43,524 nt of DNA from Nitrospirota bacterium (GTDB lineage Bacteria > Nitrospirota > Thermodesulfovibrionia > Thermodesulfovibrionales > BMS3Bbin05), in assembly GCA_020351835.1 (NCBI GenBank), contig CP070669.1:983198-1026721 (forward strand), written 5' to 3'. Positions 7,107-15,034 of the stretch are shown here, one piece after another; the stretch's first letter is position 1; each line of letters starts with the position of its first letter. The notes under the pieces were generated by a model, which was not told where the DNA came from, ran no database searches, and worked only from the letters and a program-made list of their open reading frames with translations. The translations under genes were made by a program, and so were the position numbers.

Positions 7107-7535
7107 ATGATAAAGCGAAAAAAGTTCTACAGCGAGGGAATAAGGTTCTCATGCCAGGATTGTGGTAAGTGTTGCCTGTCTCGGGAAAGATACTCGTTCG
7201 TATATATTTCTATGGGTGATAGAAAACGTCTTGCAGATCATCTGAGAATATCGACAAAGGAGTTTACGATCCAATATACCTCAAAGACCGATGGACACCT
7301 GCATCTGAAGTATCCGGAAAAGGACTGCCTCTTTCTTAGTGAAGGCCGCTGCTCGGTCTACGAAGCACGGCCTAGCCAGTGCCGGTCATGGCCTTTCTGG
7401 CCTGAGAACATGAAAAAAGGAGTGTGGGAGAAGGAGCTGAAGACGTACTGCCCCGGAATTGGTCAGGGCAGGCTGTATTCTGAGAGCGAAATAGAGGAAA
7501 TTGTAAAAAGGGAAAAGGAGCTATTCAATTACTGA
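7107..7535 (+). CDS. YkgJ-family cysteine-cluster protein
   Basis: A 142-residue protein of the zinc/iron-chelating YkgJ (CxxCxxCC) family. The signature CQDCGKCC lies near the N-terminus, followed by a conserved CSVYEARPSQCRSWPF segment and a late Cys (KTYCPGI), the usual eight-Cys pattern. The precise function of the family is unsettled; metal-cluster binding is accepted. I chose the ATG at 7107; an in-frame TTG at 7086 and GTG at 7098 are alternatives, and none has a clear ribosome-binding site. The gene begins 13 bases after the receiver-domain gene, suggesting co-transcription with that Cys-containing regulator. It is convergent with the small membrane-protein gene at 7542. Confidence 0.85.
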   Translation: MIKRKKFYSEGIRFSCQDCGKCCLSRERYSFVYISMGDRKRLADHLRISTKEFTIQYTSKTDGHLHLKYPEKDCLFLSEGRCSVYEARPSQCRSWPFWPENMKKGVWEKELKTYCPGIGQGRLYSESEIEEIVKREKELFNY

Positions 7536-7541
7536 GCTGTT

Positions 7542-7886
7542 CTAGCCTGCGACAATGCCCAGTACCATCAGAAAGATGGTGCCGAAGAGGGTAACCCCTG
7601 AGAATACTGTTCCGAGTATGGCAAATATTTTCTTTCTATTTTTCTGAAGGAGCCCGGCTATTCCAAGCCCAAAAGATATAAGCGACAGGAAGAGAAATCC
7701 GATTACGAACAATCCGAGTATTATTGCCTGAGCGGACTCTTCATCTATCCCACCTGCGGATTCCATCATTGCGGCGATAATGACAAGAAAGAACATGGCA
7801 AGGCCCGATATTATGCTCGTTATAAAGGACGATATCCCCAGTCCGGAATGCTTAAGCTCCATTTGCCTTTCACTCGCTATATCCAT
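7542..7886 (-). CDS. Small membrane protein, DUF4190-like
   Basis: A 114-residue integral membrane protein with about three transmembrane segments (near residues 18-42, 53-76 and 88-112). The pattern is short cytoplasmic N-terminus, GLGISSFITSIISG, hydrophobic helix, acidic GGIDEESA loop, a GLGIAGLLQKNRKK turn and a last helix. This resembles DUF4190-type proteins of unknown function, often near the cell envelope. GAGG sits seven bases before the ATG, and a good promoter lies just upstream. It is a single-gene transcript convergent with the YkgJ gene; only six bases separate the two stop ends. No specific function can be given. Confidence 0.75.
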   Translation of the reverse strand: MDIASERQMELKHSGLGISSFITSIISGLAMFFLVIIAAMMESAGGIDEESAQAIILGLFVIGFLFLSLISFGLGIAGLLQKNRKKIFAILGTVFSGVTLFGTIFLMVLGIVAG

Positions 7887-7904
7887 AACTTAACCTCAGT
7901 TCGG

Positions 7905-7933
7905 ATTATATCAATAAAGATGATCGTTTACAA
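7905..7933 (-). promoter_or_regulatory. Sigma-70 promoter of the small membrane protein gene
   Basis: On the minus strand TTGTAA (7928-7933), 17 bases, then TATAAT (7905-7910). The expected start is about 12 bases before the ATG at 7886, leaving room for the GAGG ribosome-binding site. The remaining intergenic bases to 8103 show nothing I can name. Confidence 0.65.
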
Positions 7934-8103
7934 CATGAGATCATTACTTAAGCCTTTCAGAAGTGAGCTGCTCCGGTTGGACACCTCAATTTAACTTTTC
8001 AGATAATGTCGTTTGATTCAGTAAGGAACTTTGTTGATAATCCTGGTATAGTGAGCTTTGAATAACAGCCCTGTCTCGATGTGCCTACTGAATTGATTAT
8101 CGT

Positions 8104-8883
8104 TTAGAATTTATTGCCAACAGTTACAATAGCATAGTTGAACCATGCAAAATTAAAGACCTCATCATTATCCGCACCACCTTCAAGGGTTCTGTATCCC
8201 GCCCCGACATACCAATGTCCTGTAATATCGTAGATAATTTTCAGGCCTAGGTCCAGTGCACGCCCTTGAGGTCCCACCAGTCCGTCAAGGTCGAAAATAA
8301 AGCTCCATTTATCGGCGAACTGGAAGTTGCCATATAGATTGATCAGCGGGACAACGCCTACGTTTGAATCGCGTGCAAATACAGTACTCTGTCGCAGTCC
8401 AATTTCAGCATCTCGTATTTTAACTGTAGCGCCTGCCCACCAGCGCCACTGAGAACCCCTGTGGAACAAATAACGATAGGTAGCGCGGTAGGAATTAAAT
8501 TTATATGTCGCTTCAGTGTTCTGACTGGCCGTGAATGTTTGATCAACAAAAAAAACATCCTTTTCGAGGACACCACTCTCGGTGTAGCGGAAAGGCGCGA
8601 TCAGTAACCGGATCTGATGACGAGGGGCCGCATTAAAAAGCATTTCCAGGCGATAGAAAACAAACGGCCCTTTACCTGCCAGTTCATCAAGCAAGAAACG
8701 CGTACCCGTGTCGCCGGGTATTTGCACTTCGTTTCGATCTTGCCACACAGCTCCTGTTTCAAGACTGATATTCCAGCGATCGTCTTGTGCCAGTACTTCA
8801 TTACAAAAAACAAGTATTAAAGACGAAAGGATCAGGAGGAAAATAAGCGTTAGTCCGGGACTGGGTCGTTTATGTAGCATCAT
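8104..8883 (-). CDS. Predicted outer-membrane beta-barrel protein
   Basis: A 259-residue exported protein. The N-terminus has basic residues, a hydrophobic run (LTLIFLLILSSLILVFCNEV) and a likely cleavage after LAQ. The mature part alternates aromatic and polar residues in short strands (YKFNSYRATYRYLF, GNFQFADKWSFIFDLDG) and ends in Phe (TVGNKF), the classic C-terminal signature of outer-membrane barrels. I do not recognise a specific family; it may be a small OmpW-like or porin-like barrel. GGAAGGAAG precedes two tandem ATG codons (8883 and 8880), and the second has the better spacing. It appears to be a single gene with intergenic space on both sides. Confidence 0.75.
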   Translation of the reverse strand: MMLHKRPSPGLTLIFLLILSSLILVFCNEVLAQDDRWNISLETGAVWQDRNEVQIPGDTGTRFLLDELAGKGPFVFYRLEMLFNAAPRHQIRLLIAPFRYTESGVLEKDVFFVDQTFTASQNTEATYKFNSYRATYRYLFHRGSQWRWWAGATVKIRDAEIGLRQSTVFARDSNVGVVPLINLYGNFQFADKWSFIFDLDGLVGPQGRALDLGLKIIYDITGHWYVGAGYRTLEGGADNDEVFNFAWFNYAIVTVGNKF

Positions 8884-9073
8884 CTTCCTTCCAAAAACTT
8901 TTGCTTTACGTTATTAAAGTGGGAAAAGACCTATTCATTGTCGTCAATTCTGGCCCATTGACAATTAACTTCTTATCTAAAAGGTTCCGATGGGTTTCAA
9001 AGGATCCTGCAAGAAACTAACGAAATTATATCACAATAGAAACTGAAATATTATGTTTGAATAAAAAGATTAG

Positions 9074-9880
9074 CTAGAAGTTAAGTCTGCAGTGTTCGGC
9101 GTCATAGTCCTGCAGTTCAGTGATAGTAGGGTTATTGCCGCAAACGGGGCAATCGGGGTTCTTCGGTACCTTTACCTTGCGGAAGCGAGCCTTCATCGCT
9201 TCGAATATGATCATCGAGTTCGTCAGGAGGTCTCCCTTGTCAAGAATGTATTTGAGAACCTCCATCGCCTGCAGGCCACCTACTATGCCGGGAAGGGCAC
9301 CAAGTACACCCGCCTCCTGGCATGAAGGTACCAGGCCGGCAGGGGGCATCTCCTCGAACAGGCACCTGTAACAATGTCCCAGTTTCGGTACAATGGTGGT
9401 TACCTGTCCCTCGAACCTGAGGATGGCACCGCTGACAAGAGGTTTACCGGCCATTACACATGCATCGTTCACAAGGTAACGTGTCGGGAAGTTATCACTC
9501 CCGTCTACGACCACGTCGCAGTCACCTATAAGGTCAAAGATGTTCTCCTTCGTTATCTTCTGGTTTAGAGCAATAACGTTTACATCGGGATTCAGCGCCT
9601 CGAAGGTCTTTTTAACAGAATCTACCTTAGGCATGCCTATCCGGTCCGTACTATGAGCTATCTGTCGCTGCAGGTTGCTGAGCTCAACTTTATCGTTGTC
9701 AATTATCTTTAAAGTGCCCACACCAGCTGCGGTCAGATAATATCCAACAGGACAACCCAGGCCACCTGCGCCGACAATGAACACCTTGGCGTTCATTATC
9801 TTCTCCTGCCCTTTGCCTCCGACCTCCGGAAGGATTATATGCCTGCTGTACCTGTGTATCTGGTCTTCCGTGAAGTCCAT
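9074..9880 (-). CDS. ThiF/MoeB/HesA-family sulfur-carrier adenylyltransferase
   Basis: E1-like enzyme that adenylates the C-terminal Gly of a ubiquitin-fold sulfur carrier. In 268 residues: MDFTEDQIHRYSRHIILPEVGG (the usual MoeB/ThiF start), nucleotide loop GAGGLG at 37-42, DNDKVELSNLQRQ, a D-N-F-x-T-R motif near 129, zinc pairs CYRC (170/173) and CPVC near the C-terminus, and Cys187 in the catalytic-Cys position. I start it at the ATG at 9880 because it overlaps the tusA stop (TGATG) and has AAGGAAGGA upstream; an in-frame ATG at 9913 would overlap tusA by 34 bases. No rhodanese domain is present. With a carrier and JAMM protease at 1384-3395 it is the likely HcyF-type partner; direct evidence is lacking. 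Confidence 0.92.
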   Translation of the reverse strand: MDFTEDQIHRYSRHIILPEVGGKGQEKIMNAKVFIVGAGGLGCPVGYYLTAAGVGTLKIIDNDKVELSNLQRQIAHSTDRIGMPKVDSVKKTFEALNPDVNVIALNQKITKENIFDLIGDCDVVVDGSDNFPTRYLVNDACVMAGKPLVSGAILRFEGQVTTIVPKLGHCYRCLFEEMPPAGLVPSCQEAGVLGALPGIVGGLQAMEVLKYILDKGDLLTNSMIIFEAMKARFRKVKVPKNPDCPVCGNNPTITELQDYDAEHCRLNF

Positions 9881-10125
9881 CAGTCCTTTTCCTTCCTTAT
9901 AAGAAGTATCCATTCTTTATCATTTATCTTATCTACCTTTAGAACGGACTGGCCGTGATCCTGCATGGATTTGGGTATGTTAATAGATGCGTCCTCGTAA
10001 TCCAGAAGTACTTCAAGAACCTGGCCTATTTCCATACCTTCGATGGCGAGTTTTGACCTAACGAAGGTGTAGGGGCATACCAGACCTCTGATGTCGATCT
10101 TTTTGTCAGGAGTTACCTCATTCAT
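9880..10125 (-). CDS. TusA/SirA-family sulfurtransferase
   Basis: An 81-residue TusA-like protein. The motif DIRGLVCPYTFVRSK carries the persulfide-bearing Cys17; the family usually has CPxP, and here the second Pro is Thr. Such proteins relay persulfide sulfur between cysteine desulfurases and acceptors. The gene is fused in translation to the ThiF-like gene (TGATG overlap), so the pair probably delivers sulfur to an adenylated carrier protein. GAAGG precedes the ATG. It lies 100 bases after homoserine dehydrogenase, with a possible promoter of its own in that gap. Confidence 0.9.
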   Translation of the reverse strand: MNEVTPDKKIDIRGLVCPYTFVRSKLAIEGMEIGQVLEVLLDYEDASINIPKSMQDHGQSVLKVDKINDKEWILLIRKEKD

Positions 10126-10169
10126 ATGCGCCTTCCCTGTTTCTTATATTTATATATAGGAATATATTA

Positions 10170-10199
10170 ATTCTAAAACTTAATGAATCCATATTGCAA
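10170..10199 (-). promoter_or_regulatory. Possible internal promoter for tusA-thiF
   Basis: On the minus strand TTGCAA (10194-10199), 18 bases, then TAGAAT (10170-10175), in the only sizeable gap of this gene group. It would allow tusA and the activating enzyme to be expressed independently of hom. Confidence 0.4.
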
Positions 10200-10225
10200 T
10201 TGACCGGTATCGGTGTGCCCGGAGA

Positions 10226-11515
10226 TCAGTCTTCGTCGCCCTCGACTCGCATCACAACGGAACTGCCCGATACTACATCCAGTCCGTCTATCTCCGAGAT
10301 GGCCTTCTTTACGTTGCTTTCTCTGGACTTATGCGTAAGGACTACAAGAGGGACCGCTTCTCCTTCCCTTCTTCCCTTCTGAATGACGGATGCAATGCTT
10401 ATTCCGTGAGAACCAAGTATGCCTGATACCCTGGAGAGCACTCCGGGCTTATCCAGGGCAGTGAACCTGAAGTAGTAATTTGATTCTATGTCGTCTATGC
10501 TCTTGATACGTGCGTTGCCGTATGGACGAAGAGGATCATGATACGAGCTGCCTTTCTTCATTGCAATATCGATGATGTCACTTACTACGGCGCTGCCCGT
10601 CGGCATGTCACCCGCACCCCTTCCGTAGTAAAGCGTTTCGCCTACTGCATCACCCTCAACGTAGATCGCGTTAAATACACCATCTACCTTGGCTATCATG
10701 TAGTTAACCGGGACCATAGTAGGATGGACTCTCATCTCAACATCTCCATCCGAGATCTTAGTGATCGCAAGAAGTTTTATCTTGTATCCGAGCTCAGCGG
10801 CAAACTCTATGTCCAGAGTGGATATCTTAGATATGCCCTCGCAGTATATCTTTTCGTAAGACAGGGGGATACCGTACACCAGAGATGATATCAGTGCCAG
10901 CTTATGGGCAGTGTCGATTCCTTCGATGTCAAAAGTAGGATCTGCTTCGGCATAGCCCAGCTCCTGTGCCTCTTTCAGTGCGGCATCGAAATCTACCTTC
11001 TCTTCTGACATCCTGGTAAGGATATAGTTCGACGTTCCGTTAATAATTCCGTAGACAGACAGGATGCGATTAGCGGAGAGACCCTCTTTTAAGACCTTTA
11101 TTATCGGTATCCCGCCGGCTACCGAGGCCTCAAAGCCCAGATAAACTCCTTTCGTCTGTGCTGCGCTGAAAAGTTCATTGCCATCTGTTGCCAGGAGAGC
11201 CTTATTGGCTGTAACGACATGCTTTCCCTTGTCAATGGCAGCCAGTATCAGGTCCTTAGCGGGACCTGTTCCTCCGATAAGCTCTATTATTATGTCAATC
11301 TCGGGATCTTCTATTAGCTTGTTCGCGTCACTGACCAGAGTCCCCTTGGGCAGCTTGATCCCTCTGTCGGTCTTAATATCAAGATCAGCGATACCCTTGA
11401 TGTTCAGCTTTATGCCAGTTCTTTCTTTTATCAGATCGCTGTTCTCGAGGATTATCCTTACGGTACCCGATCCTACTGTGCCAAAACCTATGATCCCGAT
11501 GTTTGTTGTCTGCAT
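10226..11515 (-). CDS. hom: Homoserine dehydrogenase
   Basis: Reduces aspartate-4-semialdehyde to homoserine, the branch point to threonine and methionine. The 429 residues start with a Rossmann motif GIIGFGTVGSGT (7-18), continue through ATNGT-type substrate region (YGIINGTSNYILTRM), the YAEADPTFDIEG catalytic segment, and end with an ACT domain (about 350-429, FTALDKPGVLSRVSGILG) typical of feedback-inhibited forms. It is the monofunctional form without aspartokinase. AGAGGA precedes the ATG by six bases. The aminotransferase gene is 20 bases upstream, and a TusA/ThiF sulfur-transfer pair follows, linking homoserine supply to sulfur incorporation. Confidence 0.96.
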   Translation of the reverse strand: MQTTNIGIIGFGTVGSGTVRIILENSDLIKERTGIKLNIKGIADLDIKTDRGIKLPKGTLVSDANKLIEDPEIDIIIELIGGTGPAKDLILAAIDKGKHVVTANKALLATDGNELFSAAQTKGVYLGFEASVAGGIPIIKVLKEGLSANRILSVYGIINGTSNYILTRMSEEKVDFDAALKEAQELGYAEADPTFDIEGIDTAHKLALISSLVYGIPLSYEKIYCEGISKISTLDIEFAAELGYKIKLLAITKISDGDVEMRVHPTMVPVNYMIAKVDGVFNAIYVEGDAVGETLYYGRGAGDMPTGSAVVSDIIDIAMKKGSSYHDPLRPYGNARIKSIDDIESNYYFRFTALDKPGVLSRVSGILGSHGISIASVIQKGRREGEAVPLVVLTHKSRESNVKKAISEIDGLDVVSGSSVVMRVEGDED

Positions 11516-11535
11516 TTTATCCTCTTAAGGAAGTC

Positions 11536-12711
11536 TCAAGAGTTCTTAAGGAACTGCCTTATGCCTCTTACGGCCTGTCTTATACGATGTTCATTCTCGA
11601 CCAGAGCGAACCTTACATGCTCATCGCCGCCTTCTCCAAAACCGATACCCGGTGAGACGGCTACCTTAGAGCCTTTAAGCATATGTTTGCAGAACTCAAG
11701 GGAGCCCATTTTTCTGAACTGTTCGGGTATCTTAGCCCAGACGAACATAGTGGCTTTAGGAGGTTTGACATCCCAGCCAGCATTTTTCAGGCCCTTGATC
11801 AATGTGTTCCTTCTGCTCTCATAAGTTTTTCTCATGTCGTCAATGCAATCCTGTGGCCCCCTGAAAGCCACAATACTGGCGATCTGTATAGGCTGGAACA
11901 TGCCATAATCAAGATAGCTCTTTATCTTGGTCAATGCGCCTACTACCTCTTTATTGCCGGCGCAGAAACCAACTCTCCATCCCGCCATAGAGTAGCTTTT
12001 GCTCATGCTGAAGAACTCCACACCTACATCCTTTGCCCCCTTTGCCTGCAGGAAACTTGGAGCAGTATAGTTATCAAAGGTAAGGTCGGCGTACGCAAGG
12101 TCATGAATAACGATAAGATCGTTCTCCTTTGCAAAATCTACTATCTTCTGAAAGAAATCCAGCTCAACGCATTCTGTTGTAGGATTATGCGGAAAATTGA
12201 TTATCAAAAGCTTTGGCCTGGGCCATGTCGTCTTGAAAGCCTTCTCCATCTCTTCAAAGAAGTCGTAGTCCTCGCCTGTAGGTATCCCTCTCACTTCACC
12301 ACCGGCTATTATCACGCTGTAAGGATGGATCGGATATGCCGGGGTAGGCGTAAGTGTGACATCGCCCGGCTCGACTATAGCCAGAGCAAGGTGGCTTAAT
12401 CCTTCTTTTGATCCGATCGTGGCTACAGCCTCTGTCTCGGGATCTATGTCTACGTCGAACCTTCTCTTGTACCACTCTGAGAGCGCGACCCTCATCTGCG
12501 TTATCCCTCTCGATGCTGAGTACCGGTGGTTCTTTGGGTTGTTAGCGGCCTCACAAAGTTTGTCAATTACATGCTGAGGCGCAGGGAGGTCAGGATTACC
12601 CATGCCCAGGTCTATGATGTCCTCTCCATTCGTGCGAGCCTCGTGCTTAAGGTTGTTCACTATAGCGAACACATACGGAGGTAATCTCTTTATCCTGTGA
12701 AACTCATGCAT
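11536..12711 (-). CDS. Class I/II aminotransferase, AlaC/DapL-like
   Basis: A 391-residue PLP-dependent fold-type I aminotransferase. Visible landmarks are the [15 protein letters not shown]-terminal segment, [18 protein letters not shown], the PLP-lysine motif [15 protein letters not shown] near residue 235, and the conserved Arg-binding VRFALVEN at the end. The closest named families are glutamate-pyruvate aminotransferase AlaC and LL-diaminopimelate aminotransferase; sequence alone does not separate them. It lies directly upstream of hom, an arrangement also found in Geobacter-like bacteria. AAAAGG precedes the ATG, and a TATAAT-like box lies in the 49-base gap after lipA. Substrate uncertain, family certain. 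Confidence 0.9.
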   Translation of the reverse strand: MHEFHRIKRLPPYVFAIVNNLKHEARTNGEDIIDLGMGNPDLPAPQHVIDKLCEAANNPKNHRYSASRGITQMRVALSEWYKRRFDVDIDPETEAVATIGSKEGLSHLALAIVEPGDVTLTPTPAYPIHPYSVIIAGGEVRGIPTGEDYDFFEEMEKAFKTTWPRPKLLIINFPHNPTTECVELDFFQKIVDFAKENDLIVIHDLAYADLTFDNYTAPSFLQAKGAKDVGVEFFSMSKSYSMAGWRVGFCAGNKEVVGALTKIKSYLDYGMFQPIQIASIVAFRGPQDCIDDMRKTYESRRNTLIKGLKNAGWDVKPPKATMFVWAKIPEQFRKMGSLEFCKHMLKGSKVAVSPGIGFGEGGDEHVRFALVENEHRIRQAVRGIRQFLKNS

Positions 12712-12760
12712 TATATCTGCCTTTTATATATAGAGAATTTCAGATTATTATACATTAAGT

Positions 12761-13606
12761 TCAGCGGCTAAGTAAAAAAAGCTCCTCAGCGTTCATTGAG
12801 CTTCTGACTAGAGGGGCCGATGCAACGAACCTGAAGCCCATATCTTTTGCCACGGACCTGTACCTGTCGAAGACCTCAGGGCGGACGTACTCTTTTACCG
12901 GTAGATTGTATTTTGATGGCTGAAGGTACTGCCCTATAGAGATCATCTCACACCCGGACATGCGAAGGTCCTTCATCGTCTCTATAACCTCCTCCGAAGT
13001 CTCTCCTAGGCCCAGCATCAATCCGGATTTGATCAGCGTATTGCCAGCAGTAGAAGATGCCTCTTTCAGTACGGAGAGTGAACGATCATAATCTGCATCG
13101 GGTCTTACACTGTCATAAAGACGCCTGACAGTCTCGATATTATGGTTCAGAACATCCGGGCCCGCAGATATTACATGTCCGATCGATCCGGAATTGCCGT
13201 TGAAGTCCGGGATCAATACCTCTATAAGAGCTTTAGGCAAGATAGCTCCTATAGACCTTATTGTCTTAACGAAATGCATCGCTCCTCCGTCAGGAAGATC
13301 ATCCCTGGTAACGGAAGTAACCACCACGTACCTGAGTCCCATTTCCTTTGCAGCCAGGGCTATCCTCTGTGGCTCGTCCCCGTCCGGTGCTGAGGGCACT
13401 CCCGGCATTACTGAACAGAAACAGCAGTTTCGTGTGCATCTGTCACCGAGTATCATGAACGCGGCTGTTGGTTTTTTAAAGCAGTATCCTCTGTTAGGAC
13501 AACGTGCTTCCTCGCATACCGTGGAGACACCGTAGGACCTGAGAAGCTTTCTGGTTTCACGCAGTCCGGTAAGTGTGTCTGTCCTTAACCACTCAGGAAG
13601 TCTCAT
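12761..13606 (-). CDS. lipA: Lipoyl synthase
   Basis: Radical SAM enzyme that inserts two sulfurs into protein-bound octanoate to form lipoyl groups on 2-oxoacid dehydrogenases and GcvH. The 281 residues show the auxiliary cluster Cys31, Cys36, Cys42 (CEEARCPNRGYC), the radical SAM cluster Cys57, Cys61, Cys64 (CTRNCCFC), and the C-terminal RSSMNAEE with the conserved Ser ligand of the auxiliary cluster. Length is normal. No Shine-Dalgarno sequence precedes the ATG; a near-consensus promoter ends eight bases before it. No lipB or lplA is adjacent. It heads the alaC-hom-tusA-thiF group, probably as first gene of the transcript. Confidence 0.96.
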   Translation of the reverse strand: MRLPEWLRTDTLTGLRETRKLLRSYGVSTVCEEARCPNRGYCFKKPTAAFMILGDRCTRNCCFCSVMPGVPSAPDGDEPQRIALAAKEMGLRYVVVTSVTRDDLPDGGAMHFVKTIRSIGAILPKALIEVLIPDFNGNSGSIGHVISAGPDVLNHNIETVRRLYDSVRPDADYDRSLSVLKEASSTAGNTLIKSGLMLGLGETSEEVIETMKDLRMSGCEMISIGQYLQPSKYNLPVKEYVRPEVFDRYRSVAKDMGFRFVASAPLVRSSMNAEELFLLSR

Positions 13607-13614
13607 ATATAGAA

Positions 13615-13642
13615 ATTATCCCTGGAGCGTGGGTAATGTCAA
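13615..13642 (-). promoter_or_regulatory. Strong sigma-70 promoter of lipA, leaderless geometry
   Basis: On the minus strand a perfect TTGACA (13637-13642), 16 bases, then GATAAT (13615-13620). The lipA ATG at 13606 starts eight bases later, so the leader is at most about two bases. Confidence 0.72.
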
Positions 13643-13774
13643 TGTTAGCCGTGTATATCTTCGTTTAAAAGGGCCGTTATAGAATTGTTGCTTATGTTAA
13701 TGATTTAGATCTATACGGGGCACATTTCAAAAACATTACACCATTTGAGATCTCTTATATCAGAAAAGTCGATG

Positions 13775-13783
13775 TGGTATACT
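13775..13783 (+). promoter_or_regulatory. Extended -10 promoter of mazG, leaderless geometry
   Basis: TGGTATACT is an extended -10 box (TG, one base, TATACT at 13778-13783). The ATG at 13789 begins five bases later, and no ribosome-binding site is seen. The divergent lipA promoter lies 130 bases away; the bases between hold nothing else I can name. Confidence 0.55.
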
Positions 13784-13788
13784 CAGTC

Positions 13789-14562
13789 ATGGAAATCGCA
13801 AAGTTAGTTGAGATCATGAAGGCCCTAAGGGGTCAGGAGGGATGCCCCTGGGACAGGGAGCAGACACGGGAATCGTTAAAGCCGTTCCTCATCGAGGAGA
13901 CCTACGAGGTCCTTGAGGCAATTGATGAAGGTGATCCCGAAAAGATCAGGGAGGAACTCGGTGACCTGTTGTTCCAGATAATATTTCATTGCCAGATAGC
14001 TACGGAGAGAGAAGAATTCAATATCAATGATGTGATAAAAGGGATCTCTGACAAAATGCTGGCGCGACATCCTCACGTGTTCGGCAAAGAGAAGTATGAG
14101 ACATCTGAAGAGGTGATGGACAAGTGGGAGGAACACAAGAAAAGAGAAGGGAAACTGAAAGGATCGCTTCTGGATGGAGTGCCTGACGGGCTCCCTGCAC
14201 TGCTAAGGGCTCACCGCCTTCAGGACAGGGCGTCCAGGGTAGGATTTGACTGGGATGTGGTAGATGATGTGATCACTAAACTTGAGGAGGAGGTCGTAGA
14301 GTTCAAAAAGGCATTGAGAGACATGAAGGGGCCTGACATAGAGGATGAGCTTGGCGATATCTTTTTCGCCTTGGTCAATATATCAAGGTTCGTTGGTATT
14401 AACCCGGAAGATGCCTTGAGGAAGACTATAAGCAAGTTCATAAAGAGGTTCAGGCATATTGAGATCACAGCTGCTGACTCGGGTAGAACGTTGTCTGATA
14501 TGACACTGGAGGAGATGGATGGGCTTTGGGAATCATCTAAGAGTGATGAAAAGAGAAGCTAA
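13789..14562 (+). CDS. mazG: Nucleoside triphosphate pyrophosphohydrolase MazG
   Basis: All-alpha NTP pyrophosphatase that hydrolyses (d)NTPs to monophosphates and pyrophosphate. The 257 residues contain both MazG domains of the long form. The first has GCPWDREQT, then EETYEVLEAIDEGD and EELGDLLFQIIFH carrying the EExxE and ExxD metal ligands. The second has LEEEVVEFKKAL and EDELGDIFFALVN, then a C-terminal KFIKRFRHIE. I chose the ATG at 13789 over a GTG at 13774 because the latter overlaps the promoter -10 box. Single gene, with a cold-shock gene downstream under its own promoter. Confidence 0.94.
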   Translation: MEIAKLVEIMKALRGQEGCPWDREQTRESLKPFLIEETYEVLEAIDEGDPEKIREELGDLLFQIIFHCQIATEREEFNINDVIKGISDKMLARHPHVFGKEKYETSEEVMDKWEEHKKREGKLKGSLLDGVPDGLPALLRAHRLQDRASRVGFDWDVVDDVITKLEEEVVEFKKALRDMKGPDIEDELGDIFFALVNISRFVGINPEDALRKTISKFIKRFRHIEITAADSGRTLSDMTLEEMDGLWESSKSDEKRS

Positions 14563-14615
14563 TAGGCGGATAAAAATAATGTATCGTAGCACGTGAAAAA
14601 ACCTTATCATTATGC

Positions 14616-14644
14616 TTGACATCTACTGTCCATAATGGTATAAA
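14616..14644 (+). promoter_or_regulatory. Strong sigma-70 promoter of the cold-shock gene
   Basis: Perfect TTGACA (14616-14621), 17 bases, then TATAAA (14639-14644) with an extended TGG just before it. The expected transcript has a leader of about 90 bases with several short inverted repeats (for example GAGCA/TGCTC near 14699-14718) before AAAAGGAGG and the ATG at 14742. Confidence 0.75.
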
Positions 14645-14741
14645 AAACCAACCTGTACTTTGCAGGGTTATATTCGTGCAGCATTCTTCTGTGCCCTTGA
14701 GCAAGACGCATGGTGCTCGAAAGAAAAGGAGGCTTCAGCTT

Positions 14742-14948
14742 ATGTCGTATCGTGGTACTGTAAAATGGTTCAATGAGCAGAAAGGGTTTGGGTTCATTAC
14801 TCAGGAAGATGGACCTGATGTATTTGTTCACTACTCATCCATCGAATCAGATGGGTTCAAAACTCTTGCTGAAGGTCAGCAGGTTGAGTTCGAGATCATT
14901 GAAGGCGAAAAGGGCCCGAAGGCTGCAAATGTAACTAAGGTAAGCTAG
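14742..14948 (+). CDS. Cold-shock protein, CspA family
   Basis: A 68-residue single cold-shock domain that binds single-stranded nucleic acids and melts RNA structure. RNP1 (KGFGFITQ, about residues 14-21) and RNP2 (VFVHYSSI, about 29-36) are intact, after the canonical GTVKWFNEQ start. The ATG at 14742 has AAAAGGAGG nine bases upstream; the in-frame stretch before it is leader, not protein. A long structured leader and a strong promoter resemble the arrangement of cspA-type genes that are regulated after transcription. A perfect 10-bp hairpin just after the stop ends the transcript. Confidence 0.96.
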   Translation: MSYRGTVKWFNEQKGFGFITQEDGPDVFVHYSSIESDGFKTLAEGQQVEFEIIEGEKGPKAANVTKVS

Positions 14949-14955
14949 CTAAGTT

Positions 14956-14981
14956 GTGGGCTGCCTTTCATGGCAGCCCAC
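14956..14981 (+). terminator. Rho-independent terminator of the cold-shock gene
   Basis: GTGGGCTGCC (14956-14965) and GGCAGCCCAC (14972-14981) form a perfect 10-bp stem with a 6-base loop, followed by the T-rich TTGATTTAT. It lies eight bases after the cold-shock stop codon. Confidence 0.8.
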
Positions 14982-15034
14982 TTGATTTATCAATAATCCT
15001 TCCAATCAGTAACAAGCCGGCGATCGGAGACCCG

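Noticed and set aside
8943-8962. GTCAAT/ATTGAC inverted repeat as an operator upstream of the barrel gene
   Set aside because: Only six bases per arm, no match to a known regulator site, and no promoter I can place relative to it.
11683-12399. 238-codon open frame on the plus strand
   Set aside because: It lies wholly opposite the aminotransferase gene, whose family motifs are intact, and shows no ribosome-binding site or recognisable domain.
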